DNA from: Clostridium collagenovorans DSM 3089
Lineage (GTDB): Bacteria > Bacillota > Clostridia > Clostridiales > Clostridiaceae
Direction: 5' to 3'
Length of the DNA: 64,000 nt
Assembly: GCF_900130005.1 (NCBI RefSeq)
Contig: NZ_FQXP01000007.1
Coordinates: 166,691 to 230,690 of the forward strand
The notes beneath the pieces were generated by a model, which saw only the letters and a list, made by a program, of their open reading frames with translations, ran no database searches and was not told where the DNA came from. The translations under genes were made by a program, and so were the position numbers. Positions 1 through 8,334 of the stretch are shown here, one piece after another (within the stretch, counting starts at the first letter, position 1; each line of letters starts with the position of its first letter).

Positions 1-1498
1 CTAAAGGATAAATTAATCCTACTTCCTCTGCAATTAATATTATAATATTTGGTGGTATATTTCCAAACTCTTCCTGCCTCCACCTTAAAAGAGCTTCCAC
101 TCCAACAACTTTTTTTCCCTTACTTATCTGTGGTTGATACTCTAAATATAGTTCACCTTCATTCTTTTTTCTGCCAGTCAGTATATCTTTAAGCTCCTCT
201 CCTAAAAATATACTTATCTCCCCCATACTATCAATTCCACTAGATAAGTTTTGCTTTTCTAGCTCTCCAGAAAAAATCTTATTTTTAAGTTGCTCATAAG
301 CCTCTTGTTTTTCTCTCTTGCTTATATTATCAGATATTTTAACAAAAGGAGTATATATCATAATCCCCACAATAATATTAATGACTTGTAGTATAAGCCC
401 TGAAAATCCACCTGTTAGCTTATAAGCATTAAATAAAATCGGATGTGTCCAGCTCATATTAGTATTTACAATTTGAACTAGTCCTAATTCAAACGCTACT
501 TGAGCTATTGCATATAAAACTATCGGCGTTAAAGTTAATGGAACTATATATATAGGATTAAATAGTATTGGTAGACCATATGTAATAATTTCATTAATAT
601 TAAATATGCTTGGTATTATTGATATAACTGATATCTTCTTGCTGTATTTATTTGTACTATATAAAACTATTGCTATTATTAAGCATATGGTACTTCCAGC
701 TCCACCCATGTTAGTAAATGTATCTACATACAATCTGTTAAAGGATTGGTCATGTATTATTAAATCCCCACCATGTCCACCTATTACCCATAAGGCATTT
801 TTTATGAATATATATTTTATATCATTTAAAAAGTTATTAGCTCCATGTATGGTTATGTTTTCAATGCCGTTTATCTTACTAAAATAAAATGTATCAATTA
901 AGAAGGCTACACAAATTACTATAACTATAGTTAAAACTAAAGGAAATATAGCTAAAATAGACTGTCTTACAGCCCTTTCATAACTATTAATTAAGTTCTT
1001 TCTACTATCTAGCATATAATAATATATTTTAATATAAATTTCGCTAAATATTATACTAACTACTATAGCTAACAAAGTCCAATTTGATGCTATAATTACA
1101 TTGCTTCCAGTCTTCATAACACTATCCATAGTGAAAATACTAGTAAAAGTAATTGCTGAAACTAACCCTATAAACCCAACCATACTTGAACTTACACTAT
1201 TACCCATATACTTTATATCTTGATTTTCGTATACACGTATTTTAGCTAGTTCGCTACAAATTGATATTACAATTAGAGCCTTTGATAGCATATACAAGCT
1301 GTTATATATATTGCTAAAAATATTCTTCCAATTATCATTTATAATTACCTTCATTATGTTCATAAATGTATCACTATTTATATTAAGTATTATTATAAAT
1401 ATACAATTTATTAAAATGATAGGTTGAACTTTCAAAAGCCCTCGCCTTATTGATTTTATATATATACTATTATAAATTTTATAAAGAAATGTACTCAT
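1..1498 (-). CDS. PTS EIIC-like membrane domain fused to EAL domain (partial, 3' end outside window)
   Basis: The reading frame opens at the ATG at 1498 behind a GGAGAAAA ribosome binding site and runs off the left edge. The first ~390 residues are hydrophobic with many membrane segments and carry a WVIGGHGGD-type motif, as in EIIC permeases of the lactose/cellobiose PTS family. A linker then leads into an EAL phosphodiesterase domain: LYLEYQPQ, then VGVEALLRW with the EAL signature encoded at about 89-97. No EIIA or EIIB phosphorylation domain is visible, so the membrane part may sense rather than transport. EAL domains hydrolyse cyclic di-GMP; the catalytic residues after the EAL motif lie beyond the window, so activity cannot be judged. 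Fusions of this type are known in clostridia. Confidence 0.85.
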   Translation of the reverse strand, partial: MSTFLYKIYNSIYIKSIRRGLLKVQPIILINCIFIIILNINSDTFMNIMKVIINDNWKNIFSNIYNSLYMLSKALIVISICSELAKIRVYENQDIKYMGNSVSSSMVGFIGLVSAITFTSIFTMDSVMKTGSNVIIASNWTLLAIVVSIIFSEIYIKIYYYMLDSRKNLINSYERAVRQSILAIFPLVLTIVIVICVAFLIDTFYFSKINGIENITIHGANNFLNDIKYIFIKNALWVIGGHGGDLIIHDQSFNRLYVDTFTNMGGAGSTICLIIAIVLYSTNKYSKKISVISIIPSIFNINEIITYGLPILFNPIYIVPLTLTPIVLYAIAQVAFELGLVQIVNTNMSWTHPILFNAYKLTGGFSGLILQVINIIVGIMIYTPFVKISDNISKREKQEAYEQLKNKIFSGELEKQNLSSGIDSMGEISIFLGEELKDILTGRKKNEGELYLEYQPQISKGKKVVGVEALLRWRQEEFGNIPPNIIILIAEEVGLIYPL

Positions 1499-1823
1499 AA
1501 TGGTTTTCTCCTTCAAACCCCTTATTAATATATTCCTATAAGTTATTCCTTTTACCTCTGTATAGTTCATAATCTTATGTTTTTTAAATATATTAAATTT
1601 GTCATATTATTATCTCTATTTAAAGTCATTGTCCTCAATTTATTACCTTGATATACTTTTCTATATATTGAATGAATATGCTCAATTTGTTGTAATCTAA
1701 CTACTATTTTAGAATAAAACTTTAGCCTTTTTATAGATATTTTATCTATTACTTCATGTGAATATAATATAGTATTTTTATTATATTCACAATAGTTAAA
1801 CTCTTTTTTCCTGACGTCGAATG

Positions 1824-1864
1824 AGTAAGTTCGCCTAGCCAAATCAAAGATTTGGAGGCTTACT
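1824..1864 (-). repeat. Imperfect hairpin resembling an IS200/IS605-type right end
   Basis: Read on the minus strand, AGTAAGCCT-CCAAATC-TTT-GATTTGG-CTAGGC-GAA-CTTACT folds into a long interrupted stem with a 7-bp perfect core. The layout resembles the subterminal hairpin at the right end of IS605/TnpB elements. Only short open frames precede it (1865-1960 minus) and no transposase can be read, so this would be a decayed remnant. The assignment rests on shape alone. Confidence 0.3.
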
Positions 1865-2181
1865 TATGGTATGGTTATCCGTAACTACTTCAAGTGAGGT
1901 TTTTCCATTTTATCTCCCTAGGACTATTGATGATATTTCATAATAGTTAGGGTCTGATATTGAATATGCTAGAATTAAACATAAAAAACATTGTTGTTAT
2001 TTTAAAACATAATCTCTTCATTGCTAAGTTAATTATAAAGATTAATTTTTGGGGAACTCATATAAAAGTTCATGGCAAAGAGAAAAATCACCTATCTCGC
2101 TAAAAATAGTATGCCTTACTCTTAATTAAATTTATTTAATTCATTTAATAGCCCTAAAACAAAATAAATGTCCTAAGGATT

Positions 2182-2210
2182 GCTTAGTGTTGCCGCACTA
2201 AGCTTTTCTT
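2182..2210 (+). terminator. Stem-loop with T-rich tail
   Basis: GCTTAGTG-TTGCCG-CACTAAGC, a perfect 8-bp stem, is followed on the plus strand by TTTTCTT, a plausible intrinsic terminator. No plus-strand gene is recognised upstream. On the minus strand it lies directly after the remnant frame ending at 2213 but lacks a T-run in that direction. Confidence 0.4.
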
Positions 2211-2212
2211 AT

Positions 2213-2399
2213 TTATAAGATATCAAATTTTTGTTGCTTAAAGTTATATGTTTCAAAATCAGCATTTACAATATAAAAATTGTTGTATGAACTAACATCA
2301 TTTTTTGTATATTCAGCAAGCTGTTCTCCAAGTTCACTTGCCATTTATTTCAACCTCATTAACATCAAATTTGAATTTGTAAGTTCCGGTATATTCAAA
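2213..2399 (-). pseudogene. Debris of an unidentified gene downstream of the methyltransferase
   Basis: Two minus-strand pieces adjoin here. Directly after the methyltransferase TGA the same frame continues for about 20 codons (FEYTGTYKFKFDVNEVEI...). A second frame, 2213-2344, starts with ATG and encodes about 43 residues (MASELGEQLAEYTKNDV...), ending at TAA. A single base shift joins them into one continuous polypeptide tail. I do not recognise the family. Most likely this is the 3' remnant of a gene truncated by rearrangement; a very short real protein is less likely because the ATG has no good ribosome binding site. Confidence 0.3.
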
Positions 2400-3272
2400 T
2401 CATTTTTTTCCATAAGAAATCAGAATGCATGGAGCCTGAAGAATAAATCCCTTACCTTTATTTTCAAGTATAGTTTCAGCTATGTTCTTTTCATTTTGAT
2501 TAAATTCTTGTTGCTCTGATAATGTCAAGCCTTTATTAGTTCTGAAAGTTTTACTATCGTTGTTATCCAAGATGCTATAATAACCTTTATGTTCTACAAA
2601 AGCATCAAATTTACTTTCGTATTCACTATCCATTGGATTGATAAATTTAACAGCATCATTCATCCTTACGCCAATATCTTTTAGTCCAATTTGTTGCATA
2701 TATTGTGGAATCTTTATTCCTGTTCTATAATCCCTACCACCATTATTATATTCGTAACTCCACATTTTTTGAAATAATAACGATTGATTCATATCACGAT
2801 AATCAATATCACTACTATAAAATCCAGCATCTTCAATTGGTCTATCTCCCTCAAAGCAAATTACCCATCCATCATCAACTACAGCTTCTGTCATCTTTTT
2901 TAATATATTCATAGGTTGTGGTATATGGCGTAATACTGCTTGTGAAATAGCTAAATCATATTTTTTCATAGGCACATATTCGTTCAAATCTGCACATATC
3001 AATTCAACATCAAAACAATATGATGATAAATGTTTTTCTGCAAAATTCAATAATTCCTTACTTTTATCTATACCAGTATACGTACTCCCCTTAGGTAAAA
3101 GAGGCATTAGTAAATCGCACAAATAGCCATATCCACACCCAAAGTCAACTATATTAATTGGCTTAGTTATTCTCCAAACCTTATCAATTAAAAATTCAAT
3201 ATAATCAGAATTACACCAATCTTTACGAACGTTAATTAGAAATTGTAATTCCTCATCCCAGTTATGACCCAT
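2400..3272 (-). CDS. Class I SAM-dependent methyltransferase
   Basis: A 290-residue protein with a clear Rossmann-type SAM-binding motif I, NIVDFGCGYGYLCDLL, near residues 40-55, an acidic residue ending strand 2 (GIDKS), and motif-II-like LICADLNEY and YDLAISQAVLRHI further on. This is the methyltransferase-11/25 fold. The substrate cannot be read from sequence. It stands alone next to a broken aminoglycoside nucleotidyltransferase gene and mobile-element-like debris, so it may belong to a horizontally acquired patch. The ATG at 3272 follows GGGAGAACAAGGCT, an acceptable ribosome binding site. Confident for the fold, not for the role. Confidence 0.8.
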   Translation of the reverse strand: MGHNWDEELQFLINVRKDWCNSDYIEFLIDKVWRITKPINIVDFGCGYGYLCDLLMPLLPKGSTYTGIDKSKELLNFAEKHLSSYCFDVELICADLNEYVPMKKYDLAISQAVLRHIPQPMNILKKMTEAVVDDGWVICFEGDRPIEDAGFYSSDIDYRDMNQSLLFQKMWSYEYNNGGRDYRTGIKIPQYMQQIGLKDIGVRMNDAVKFINPMDSEYESKFDAFVEHKGYYSILDNNDSKTFRTNKGLTLSEQQEFNQNEKNIAETILENKGKGFILQAPCILISYGKK

Positions 3273-3454
3273 AGCCTTGTTCTCCCTTACAAATTAGAAT
3301 TGCTCTCGCTTTACTTAACACATATTTTATCTTTAGTGATAGATAGTATTAAACATCCCAACCTCTCACTAAATCTATATCCTTTATTTTTATCATCTAA
3401 CAAGAAGTTACTTACCTTTGTATAAATATTGCTATCTAATCACTTTCAATATTC

Positions 3455-4327
3455 TCAATATATTTTCTTTGCATCTTTTGGTAATAAGTGCACATCTTTT
3501 AAAAACTTTAAGCTATTCATTGCTTGACTTTCCTCATATTTAATATTCATTTTACATGCTATATCTTTGGCTATATCATTAAATAAATCACACATAATAA
3601 AAACTGATTTCCAAATACATTTCACTTCTCCTGAAGGGTATGTCTTCAAGAATGTATTCCACATATGGTTCTCTAACCACCTATACATATATTTTCCTTA
3701 TTTCCCAATACTAACAGTAAAGTTTGTGTCAAATCCTATTTTCCACTCCATTAAACGAATTAATTGTGGGCGAACAACATAATTTATCATATCCATTACA
3801 TATGGTATTTCTTCACGCCATAATCCCTTTGCTACATTATTAAGACACCACCAAAAATCATTACATGTATCAAAAAAATTATGTTCTGTTGGCTTCTTCA
3901 CCCAATAATCCATATCTGTTGCTTCAGGCATGTCAAGCAAACACTTTTCTTTATCAAGTAATATCTTGCAAAGTCTGTCACCTTCAATATTTTTTAGCGC
4001 ATGGGATAATGTGCTTACAGTTAAATCAAGACGATTTCCGTCAGTAAATTGAATAAGCCATACATAACAATTATCAACATCATTTTCATAATAAGAATTC
4101 TCTTCAGGATATTGCATATATAATCGTTCACCAAATTGGTCAATCCAATCTTTTTGTTTACGAAATGATTTTGTTTCTTCAACAACGCATTCAATATCAT
4201 AGTCCTGAAAAATATCTTTTATAGCATTAGGATTTGTTCTTGAGCCACTCATATAAACTGCACGAATTCTTTTATCATTTTTTGCTACATCCAATATTAA
4301 ATTAAGCATTTCTTGTTCTGTTCTCAT
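3455..4327 (-). pseudogene. Aminoglycoside 6-adenylyltransferase (ANT(6)/AadE family), interrupted by in-frame TAA
   Basis: Codons 1-209 (from ATG 4327) match the ANT(6) family: VYMSGSRTNPNA near residues 24-35 and YDIECVVEE nucleotidyltransferase residues, then LIQFTDGNRLDLT. The frame hits TAA at 3698-3700 just after FTVSIGK, where family members continue. The same frame reads on through three codons and then a 77-codon stretch (MYRWLENHMW...) to 3455 that matches the family C-terminus. Together they give about 290 residues, the normal family length. This is a nonsense mutation, not a frameshift. A protein ending at residue 209 would lack the C-terminal helical domain. Streptomycin-type resistance is therefore probably lost unless the stop is read through. 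Confidence 0.8.
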
Positions 4328-4436
4328 ACTATAACTTTCCTCTCTTATAAATTTACCGTTTATTTATAACTTATTATAACATATTTTGTAAATAAAATTT
4401 TGCTTATGATACGCTATTTTACTCTATAAAAACAGC

Positions 4437-4463
4437 CTTAGGCAAGTTAAATCAAAGCCTAAG
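4437..4463. terminator. Stem-loop upstream of the ECF sigma gene
   Basis: CTTAGGC and GCCTAAG form a 7-bp stem with a 13-base loop, followed on the plus strand by ACTATAAAATTTTT. It lies between the aadE remnant and the sigma factor promoter and could insulate the two. The rest of 4328-4629 shows nothing else recognisable. Confidence 0.35.
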
Positions 4464-4629
4464 ACTATAAAATTTTTATATGTAACTCCTACACCATCTT
4501 ACGAAACTATCAAAATTATTTATTACTCCATTTACTCCCCTATTATTATCATACATAATCATAGTATAATATTTAAATTAATAGGTAGAAATTAGCTGCT
4601 ATACATCATAATAATTTTTTTCGAAAATT

Positions 4630-4656
4630 TGTAACGAAATACACTTTTTATAGTCT
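4630..4656 (+). promoter_or_regulatory. Putative ECF-type promoter for the sigma/anti-sigma pair
   Basis: TGTAAC, a 16-base spacer, then AGTCT resembles the AAC (-35) and GTC (-10) pattern of ECF sigma promoters. Transcription would begin near 4663, which places the ATG at 4662 at or upstream of the mRNA start and supports the GTG at 4680 as the translation start. Autoregulation is an inference from position and motif type. Confidence 0.4.
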
Positions 4657-4679
4657 TATATATGAAAGGCGGTGAAAAT

Positions 4680-5156
4680 GTGACAGATTTTGAAGAAGTG
4701 TACTCTGAATATTTCACGGATGTATATAGATATGTGCTAAGTCTTTGTAAAAATGAAAGTATTGCAGATGATATAACACAAGAAACCTTTTTTAAAGCAT
4801 TAAAAAATATTGATGGGTTCAAGGGTAATTGTAAGATGATCGTTTGGCTATGCCAAATTGCTAAAAACTCATATTTTTCATATTTTAAAAAAGAGCAAAA
4901 TAATTTTGAAAGACTTAAAGATAACGTGAATATTTTTGACATTGATTTTGAACAGATATTATTTGACGATGAAAGTGCATTTGAAATTCATAAACTACTC
5001 CATAATCTAGAAGAACCATATAAAGAAGTATTTACTTTGCGTTTTTTTGGTGATTTATCATTTTTAAAAATAGCTGAATTATTTGGTAAAACTGAAAGTT
5101 GGGCAAGAGTTACTTATCATCGTGCGAGAATAAAGTTAAAGGAGAAATTAATATGA
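4680..5156 (+). CDS. ECF-type RNA polymerase sigma factor
   Basis: 158 residues from the GTG at 4680, which follows AAGGCGGTGA; an in-frame ATG lies 18 bases upstream but overlaps the ribosome binding site and the predicted mRNA start. Region 2 is visible as YFTDVYRYVLSLCKNESIADDITQETFFKALKN (residues ~10-45) and region 4 as LEEPYKEVFTLRFFGDLSFLKIAELFGKTESWARVTYHRARIKLKEKL near the C-terminus. The stop overlaps the next gene's start as ATGA, so translation is coupled to the anti-sigma factor. The regulon is unknown. Confidence 0.9.
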   Translation: MTDFEEVYSEYFTDVYRYVLSLCKNESIADDITQETFFKALKNIDGFKGNCKMIVWLCQIAKNSYFSYFKKEQNNFERLKDNVNIFDIDFEQILFDDESAFEIHKLLHNLEEPYKEVFTLRFFGDLSFLKIAELFGKTESWARVTYHRARIKLKEKLI

Positions 5157-5590
5157 AACTATCATGCGAAGTTATTAGAGATTTGCTACCATTGTATTAC
5201 GATAAAGTTTGTAGTAAAGAAAGTTCTTTGTTAATAGAAGAGCATTTGGCAGATTGTAATCAATGCCTAGATGAATTAGAAAAACTTAAAACATGCTTAG
5301 AAAAACCAACTATTTCGGAGGAGAATATACAAGTAATGAAAAATATTTCAACAAAATGGAAAAAAGATAAGATGATTGCATTTTCAAAAGGTTCAATGTT
5401 TGTTTCAGCTTTAGCAGCTATTATTTGTTTTGTTGCCTATAATGTTATTGGTTCAGAAGTTTTGCCAGATGGAACATTGGTTGAGCCATTCGCACTAATA
5501 CCAATTGTATATATATTTATTTTAATGTTTATCATTTCACTAATATGCTACTTTATATTTTTAAAGAAACATAAAATTAACAATAAATAA
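5153..5590 (+). CDS. Membrane anti-sigma factor with zinc-finger HC2-type domain
   Basis: 145 residues from ATG 5153, preceded by AAAGGAGAAATTA; the longer frame starting at 5099 lies inside the sigma gene and is not used. The N-terminus has the anti-sigma zinc-finger pattern: CEVIRDLLPLYYD, then HLADCNQC (His-x3-Cys-x2-Cys). Two hydrophobic segments follow (about residues 75-95 and 105-130), so the N-terminal domain faces the cytoplasm and would hold the sigma factor at the membrane. The 4-base ATGA overlap with the sigma gene fits a sigma/anti-sigma pair. Confidence 0.85.
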   Translation: MKLSCEVIRDLLPLYYDKVCSKESSLLIEEHLADCNQCLDELEKLKTCLEKPTISEENIQVMKNISTKWKKDKMIAFSKGSMFVSALAAIICFVAYNVIGSEVLPDGTLVEPFALIPIVYIFILMFIISLICYFIFLKKHKINNK

Positions 5591-5621
5591 AACGAGCATA
5601 ATTGAAAACAAGTAAATTTAT

Positions 5622-5666
5622 AGTATTGGAGGACTTATAGTAACAGTTAGTCCTTCAATACTTTTT
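5622..5666 (+). terminator. Intrinsic terminator after the sigma/anti-sigma operon
   Basis: AGTATTGGAGGACT and AGTCCTTCAATACT form a 14-bp stem with one mismatch, followed by TTTT. It lies 30 bases after the anti-sigma stop and shortly before the convergent rlmH end. Confidence 0.8.
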
Positions 5667-5681
5667 AAGCAAAAACCTCAT

Positions 5682-6161
5682 TTACTTGTGGTACGGTTCT
5701 CCGCTATTTATTCTGTATGCTCTATATATTTGTTCTAGCAGCATTACTCTGAATAGTTGATGTGGGAAGGTCATTTTTGAGAAGCATAGTTTATAGTTTG
5801 CTCTTTTTAGTACGCTTTCTGCTATTCCTAGGCTTCCTCCTATAACAAAGGCTATGTTAGAGTTTCCTCTTACTCCTAAGTCATCTATCATTGTCGCTAG
5901 TTCTTCTGAGGTTATTTGTTTTCCTTTTAGATCAAGGGCTATTACATACATATTGTCTTTAATATGTTTTAATATTTGCTCTCCTTCTTTCTCCTTTATT
6001 GCTATTTCTTCTTTTTCTGAAGCATTATCTGGAGTTTTTTCATCTGCTAATTCTACTATGTTTAGTTTGCAATATCTTGTTAACCTTTTTGAGTATTCAT
6101 CTATTGCTAGTTTTAAATATTTTTCTTTTATTTTTCCTACTGTAATTAATGTTATATTCAT
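5682..6161 (-). CDS. rlmH: 23S rRNA (pseudouridine1915-N3)-methyltransferase RlmH
   Basis: 159 residues, the usual RlmH (SPOUT superfamily) length. It begins MNITLITVGKIKEKYLKLAIDEYSKRL and has the trefoil-knot SAM site FVIGGSLG (residues ~106-113) and the family C-terminus FPHQLFRVMLLEQIYRAYRINSGEPYHK. It methylates pseudouridine 1915 in helix 69 of 23S rRNA in the assembled ribosome. In many Firmicutes rlmH lies in the neighbourhood of the replication origin. Confidence 0.97.
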   Translation of the reverse strand: MNITLITVGKIKEKYLKLAIDEYSKRLTRYCKLNIVELADEKTPDNASEKEEIAIKEKEGEQILKHIKDNMYVIALDLKGKQITSEELATMIDDLGVRGNSNIAFVIGGSLGIAESVLKRANYKLCFSKMTFPHQLFRVMLLEQIYRAYRINSGEPYHK

Positions 6162-6221
6162 CTTTTATTATTTATATCAAAAGGCTTAACTTGCCTTTTT
6201 AATTCCTCCTTAAATTAATTA

Positions 6222-6250
6222 AAGCAGAAACACTCAAGGTATTTCTGCTT
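6222..6250 (-). terminator. Stem-loop after the SEC-C gene
   Basis: AAGCAGAAA and TTTCTGCTT form a perfect 9-bp stem around an 11-base loop; on the minus strand the stem is followed by TAATTAATTT. It sits 11 bases after the SEC-C gene stop and before rlmH. Confidence 0.6.
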
Positions 6251-6260
6251 ATTAGTTTAA

Positions 6261-6758
6261 TTATTTACCACAACATTTTTTGTATTTCTTTCCACTTCCA
6301 CATGGACATGGATCATTTCTTCCAATTTTGTCTTCTCTAACAACTGTTTTAGAAGATCTGTATTCTTTAGCTATTTCTTTTCTCTTATCTACTGAGAATA
6401 TTCCATCCCATTGGCTTAAAGAGTATAAGTAGTCAGCTTTAGCATCTAACATATTGAAGTATAATTTTTCGTAGTCTACTACTACATCGATTTCTGTTGT
6501 TGAAACTACTTCTTCTAAATCGATTGAGTTTGTTAAACTTTCATTGATACCATCTAAAATACCAACAAAGTAAACTTCATCTACTCCATATTCTTTTGCT
6601 AATTCAGCAACTGATCCTTTTATGTTAGTGTTATGACTTCCTAAAAATTTTTTATAGAACTCTGATTCTACAGCACCGTATTCATCCCAAAATGCTGCCT
6701 CTCCTTTAGTTTTAACTGTTTCAACTACAAAATCTGTCCACTGTTTATATAAGCTCAT
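6261..6758 (-). CDS. SEC-C metal-binding motif protein
   Basis: 165 residues starting at ATG 6758 (MSLYKQWTDF), which has AAAAAGGGGACTTAG upstream; a longer frame starts seven codons earlier over the ribosome binding site. The body is acidic and helical with no enzyme motifs. The C-terminus is GRNDPCPCGSGKKYKKCCGK, the zinc-binding SEC-C motif (CPC-x8-CC) known from SecA. Many clostridial proteins pair this tail with an unrelated helical body; the function is not established. Confidence 0.85.
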   Translation of the reverse strand: MSLYKQWTDFVVETVKTKGEAAFWDEYGAVESEFYKKFLGSHNTNIKGSVAELAKEYGVDEVYFVGILDGINESLTNSIDLEEVVSTTEIDVVVDYEKLYFNMLDAKADYLYSLSQWDGIFSVDKRKEIAKEYRSSKTVVREDKIGRNDPCPCGSGKKYKKCCGK

Positions 6759-6947
6759 TTCTAAGTCCCCTTTTTCCAATTTATATTTATTTGGTTAATT
6801 ATTTTGTAAATCCTTTGGTTTAAAACAAAACCCAATAACGCATTATTTAAGGTTATTATAATAAATACATTGTAAATTTTCAACATATTTAGTTATAATT
6901 TTATAAAAACCTTCATTTTATTATGTTTCCCTACATGATAAAATCTA

Positions 6948-7517
6948 TTATTTTTTTATTAATCTTGAATCTATTGCTTTACTATCAAATGGAGTTGAAA
7001 TATCATAATTTCCTCCAAGTGTATCTACATTCTTACTTTCTATAAGTATTTGAACTTTTTCTATACCTGGTAGCTGTGATAAGGATTTTGATATTCCCTT
7101 TAAGCAAGCATTTTCCTTAGACTTAGTCATTTCTACCTTTGCTTCTTTACTAAAATTAATATTAGCAATTCCGTCTTTTATAGAAAAACTTACCAGTCTA
7201 GTATCCTTTGGTAATATAGGTTGAAGTTCACTTTTTACAGAAGGTCCTTTTATTAACTCTTGAATAATTAATTGTCCTAAAAATTCTTCTTTATTTGCAA
7301 GTCTTTCTTCTTTTCCTAACTCTTCTTTACTTCCATCCTTTGATGCATCAAAGTATAGATTCATATCAACTAAATCTTCCTTTTCCATAGGAAGTTTTAA
7401 GTTTTCAATTTTTTCTTTAGTGTTTATGCTTCCTTTATCATCCTTATTACATGCAGTTAACATCAGTAATGTCATTACCATGGTCACCATTAATAATATA
7501 GTAGTTAATTTCTTCAT
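6948..7517 (-). CDS. GerMN-domain lipoprotein
   Basis: 189 residues. A signal peptide with lipobox LTAC places Cys23 as the lipidated residue, so it would be membrane-anchored on the outer face. The rest fits a GerMN domain: MNLYFDASKDG, LIKGP, DTRLVSFSIKDGIANINFSKEA, GIEKVQILIESKNVDTLGG. GerM in Bacillus acts in sporulation and spore envelope assembly; single-domain GerMN lipoproteins are common in clostridia. Its location between a SEC-C gene and walJ-like/murA links it to envelope functions only by neighbourhood. Confidence 0.85.
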   Translation of the reverse strand: MKKLTTILLMVTMVMTLLMLTACNKDDKGSINTKEKIENLKLPMEKEDLVDMNLYFDASKDGSKEELGKEERLANKEEFLGQLIIQELIKGPSVKSELQPILPKDTRLVSFSIKDGIANINFSKEAKVEMTKSKENACLKGISKSLSQLPGIEKVQILIESKNVDTLGGNYDISTPFDSKAIDSRLIKK

Positions 7518-7528
7518 GATATCTCTCC

Positions 7529-8314
7529 TTAAAGCTCTATATACTTACTAGGTTTATCTCTCTCAGCCATAGTAAGATATATTTCCTTACCTATATTTAT
7601 ACCTTCTTCAACAAGTATGTTTTCTACGGTTTTATATGCTAAATCTGGATAATTATTAGTTTTACTTAAGTGACCTAATACTATATGTTTCGGTTTATCA
7701 TTCATTATTTCTACTATAGCCTTACCACAAGCATCGTTAGATAAGTGTCCCACCTCACTTAAAATTCTCTTTTTAAGAGGGTATGGATATGGACCAAACT
7801 TAACCATTTCAATGTCATGATTGCTTTCTAATAATACTATGTCTGCATCATATACTGCCTTTTTGACATCTTCTGAAAAATATCCTAAATCTGTTGCAAT
7901 GGTAGCCTTTTTTTCTTTGCTATACACAGAATATCCTACAGGATCAGCTGCATCATGAGATATTCCATGACTAACTATCTGAAGATCACCTACTTCAACA
8001 TAGCTACCATCCATAATCTTAATATTATGTTCCTTAACTTTACCTATTTTAGTATCCATAGCCTTCCAAGTAAGCTCATTTGCATAAATAGGTATGTCGT
8101 ATTTCCTTGATAGTATTCCTACCCCCTTAATATGATCAGAATGTTCATGGGTTATAAAAATACCATCTATTTTCTCACATGTTTCTTCTATAGATTTCAA
8201 ACCTGCTTCTATAGTTTTACCTGATAAACCCGCATCTATTAATATGCGAGATTTATCAGAGGCAACAAAAATTGAGTTGCCACTACTTCCACTATATAAA
8301 GGACAAAATTTCAT
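7529..8314 (-). CDS. MBL-fold metallo-hydrolase, WalJ/YycJ-like
   Basis: 261 residues of the metallo-beta-lactamase fold. It begins FCPLYSGSSGNSIFVAS, typical of the YycJ/WalJ group, and carries the metal-binding motif THEHSDH near residues 55-61, SHDAADPVGYSV, ATDLGYFSED, LESNHD and GHLS. YycJ is associated with the WalRK regulon in Bacillus and its homologues are proposed 5'-3' exonucleases; the exact activity is not settled. It lies 20 bases after murA and 11 before the GerMN gene, so the three are probably one operon. Confidence 0.9.
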   Translation of the reverse strand: MKFCPLYSGSSGNSIFVASDKSRILIDAGLSGKTIEAGLKSIEETCEKIDGIFITHEHSDHIKGVGILSRKYDIPIYANELTWKAMDTKIGKVKEHNIKIMDGSYVEVGDLQIVSHGISHDAADPVGYSVYSKEKKATIATDLGYFSEDVKKAVYDADIVLLESNHDIEMVKFGPYPYPLKKRILSEVGHLSNDACGKAIVEIMNDKPKHIVLGHLSKTNNYPDLAYKTVENILVEEGINIGKEIYLTMAERDKPSKYIEL

Positions 8315-8334
8315 ATATAATCACCCATTTACCA

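Larger units (their letters stand above)
1499..2212. other. Intergenic accessory stretch without a convincing gene
   Basis: About 700 bases between the EIIC-EAL gene and gene debris. It contains an imperfect hairpin at 1824-1864 and a GC-richer hairpin at 2182-2203. A 91-codon frame at 1567-1842 starts with TTG inside the hairpin, has no ribosome binding site and no recognisable family, so it is not called. The composition and hairpins suggest remains of a mobile element. Confidence 0.4.

Noticed and set aside
1567..1842. 91-codon minus-strand frame beside the IS-like hairpin
   Set aside because: TTG start within a hairpin, no ribosome binding site, no recognisable domain.
2182..2203. Structured RNA gene around the GC-richer hairpin
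   Set aside because: Only one simple stem-loop with a T-rich tail; no conserved motif or promoter pair supports an RNA gene.
3698..3700. Reading the aadE internal stop as a recoding event like the sao genes
   Set aside because: The codon is TAA, not TGA, and no stem-loop follows; the family has no Cys at this point. A nonsense mutation is the simpler reading.
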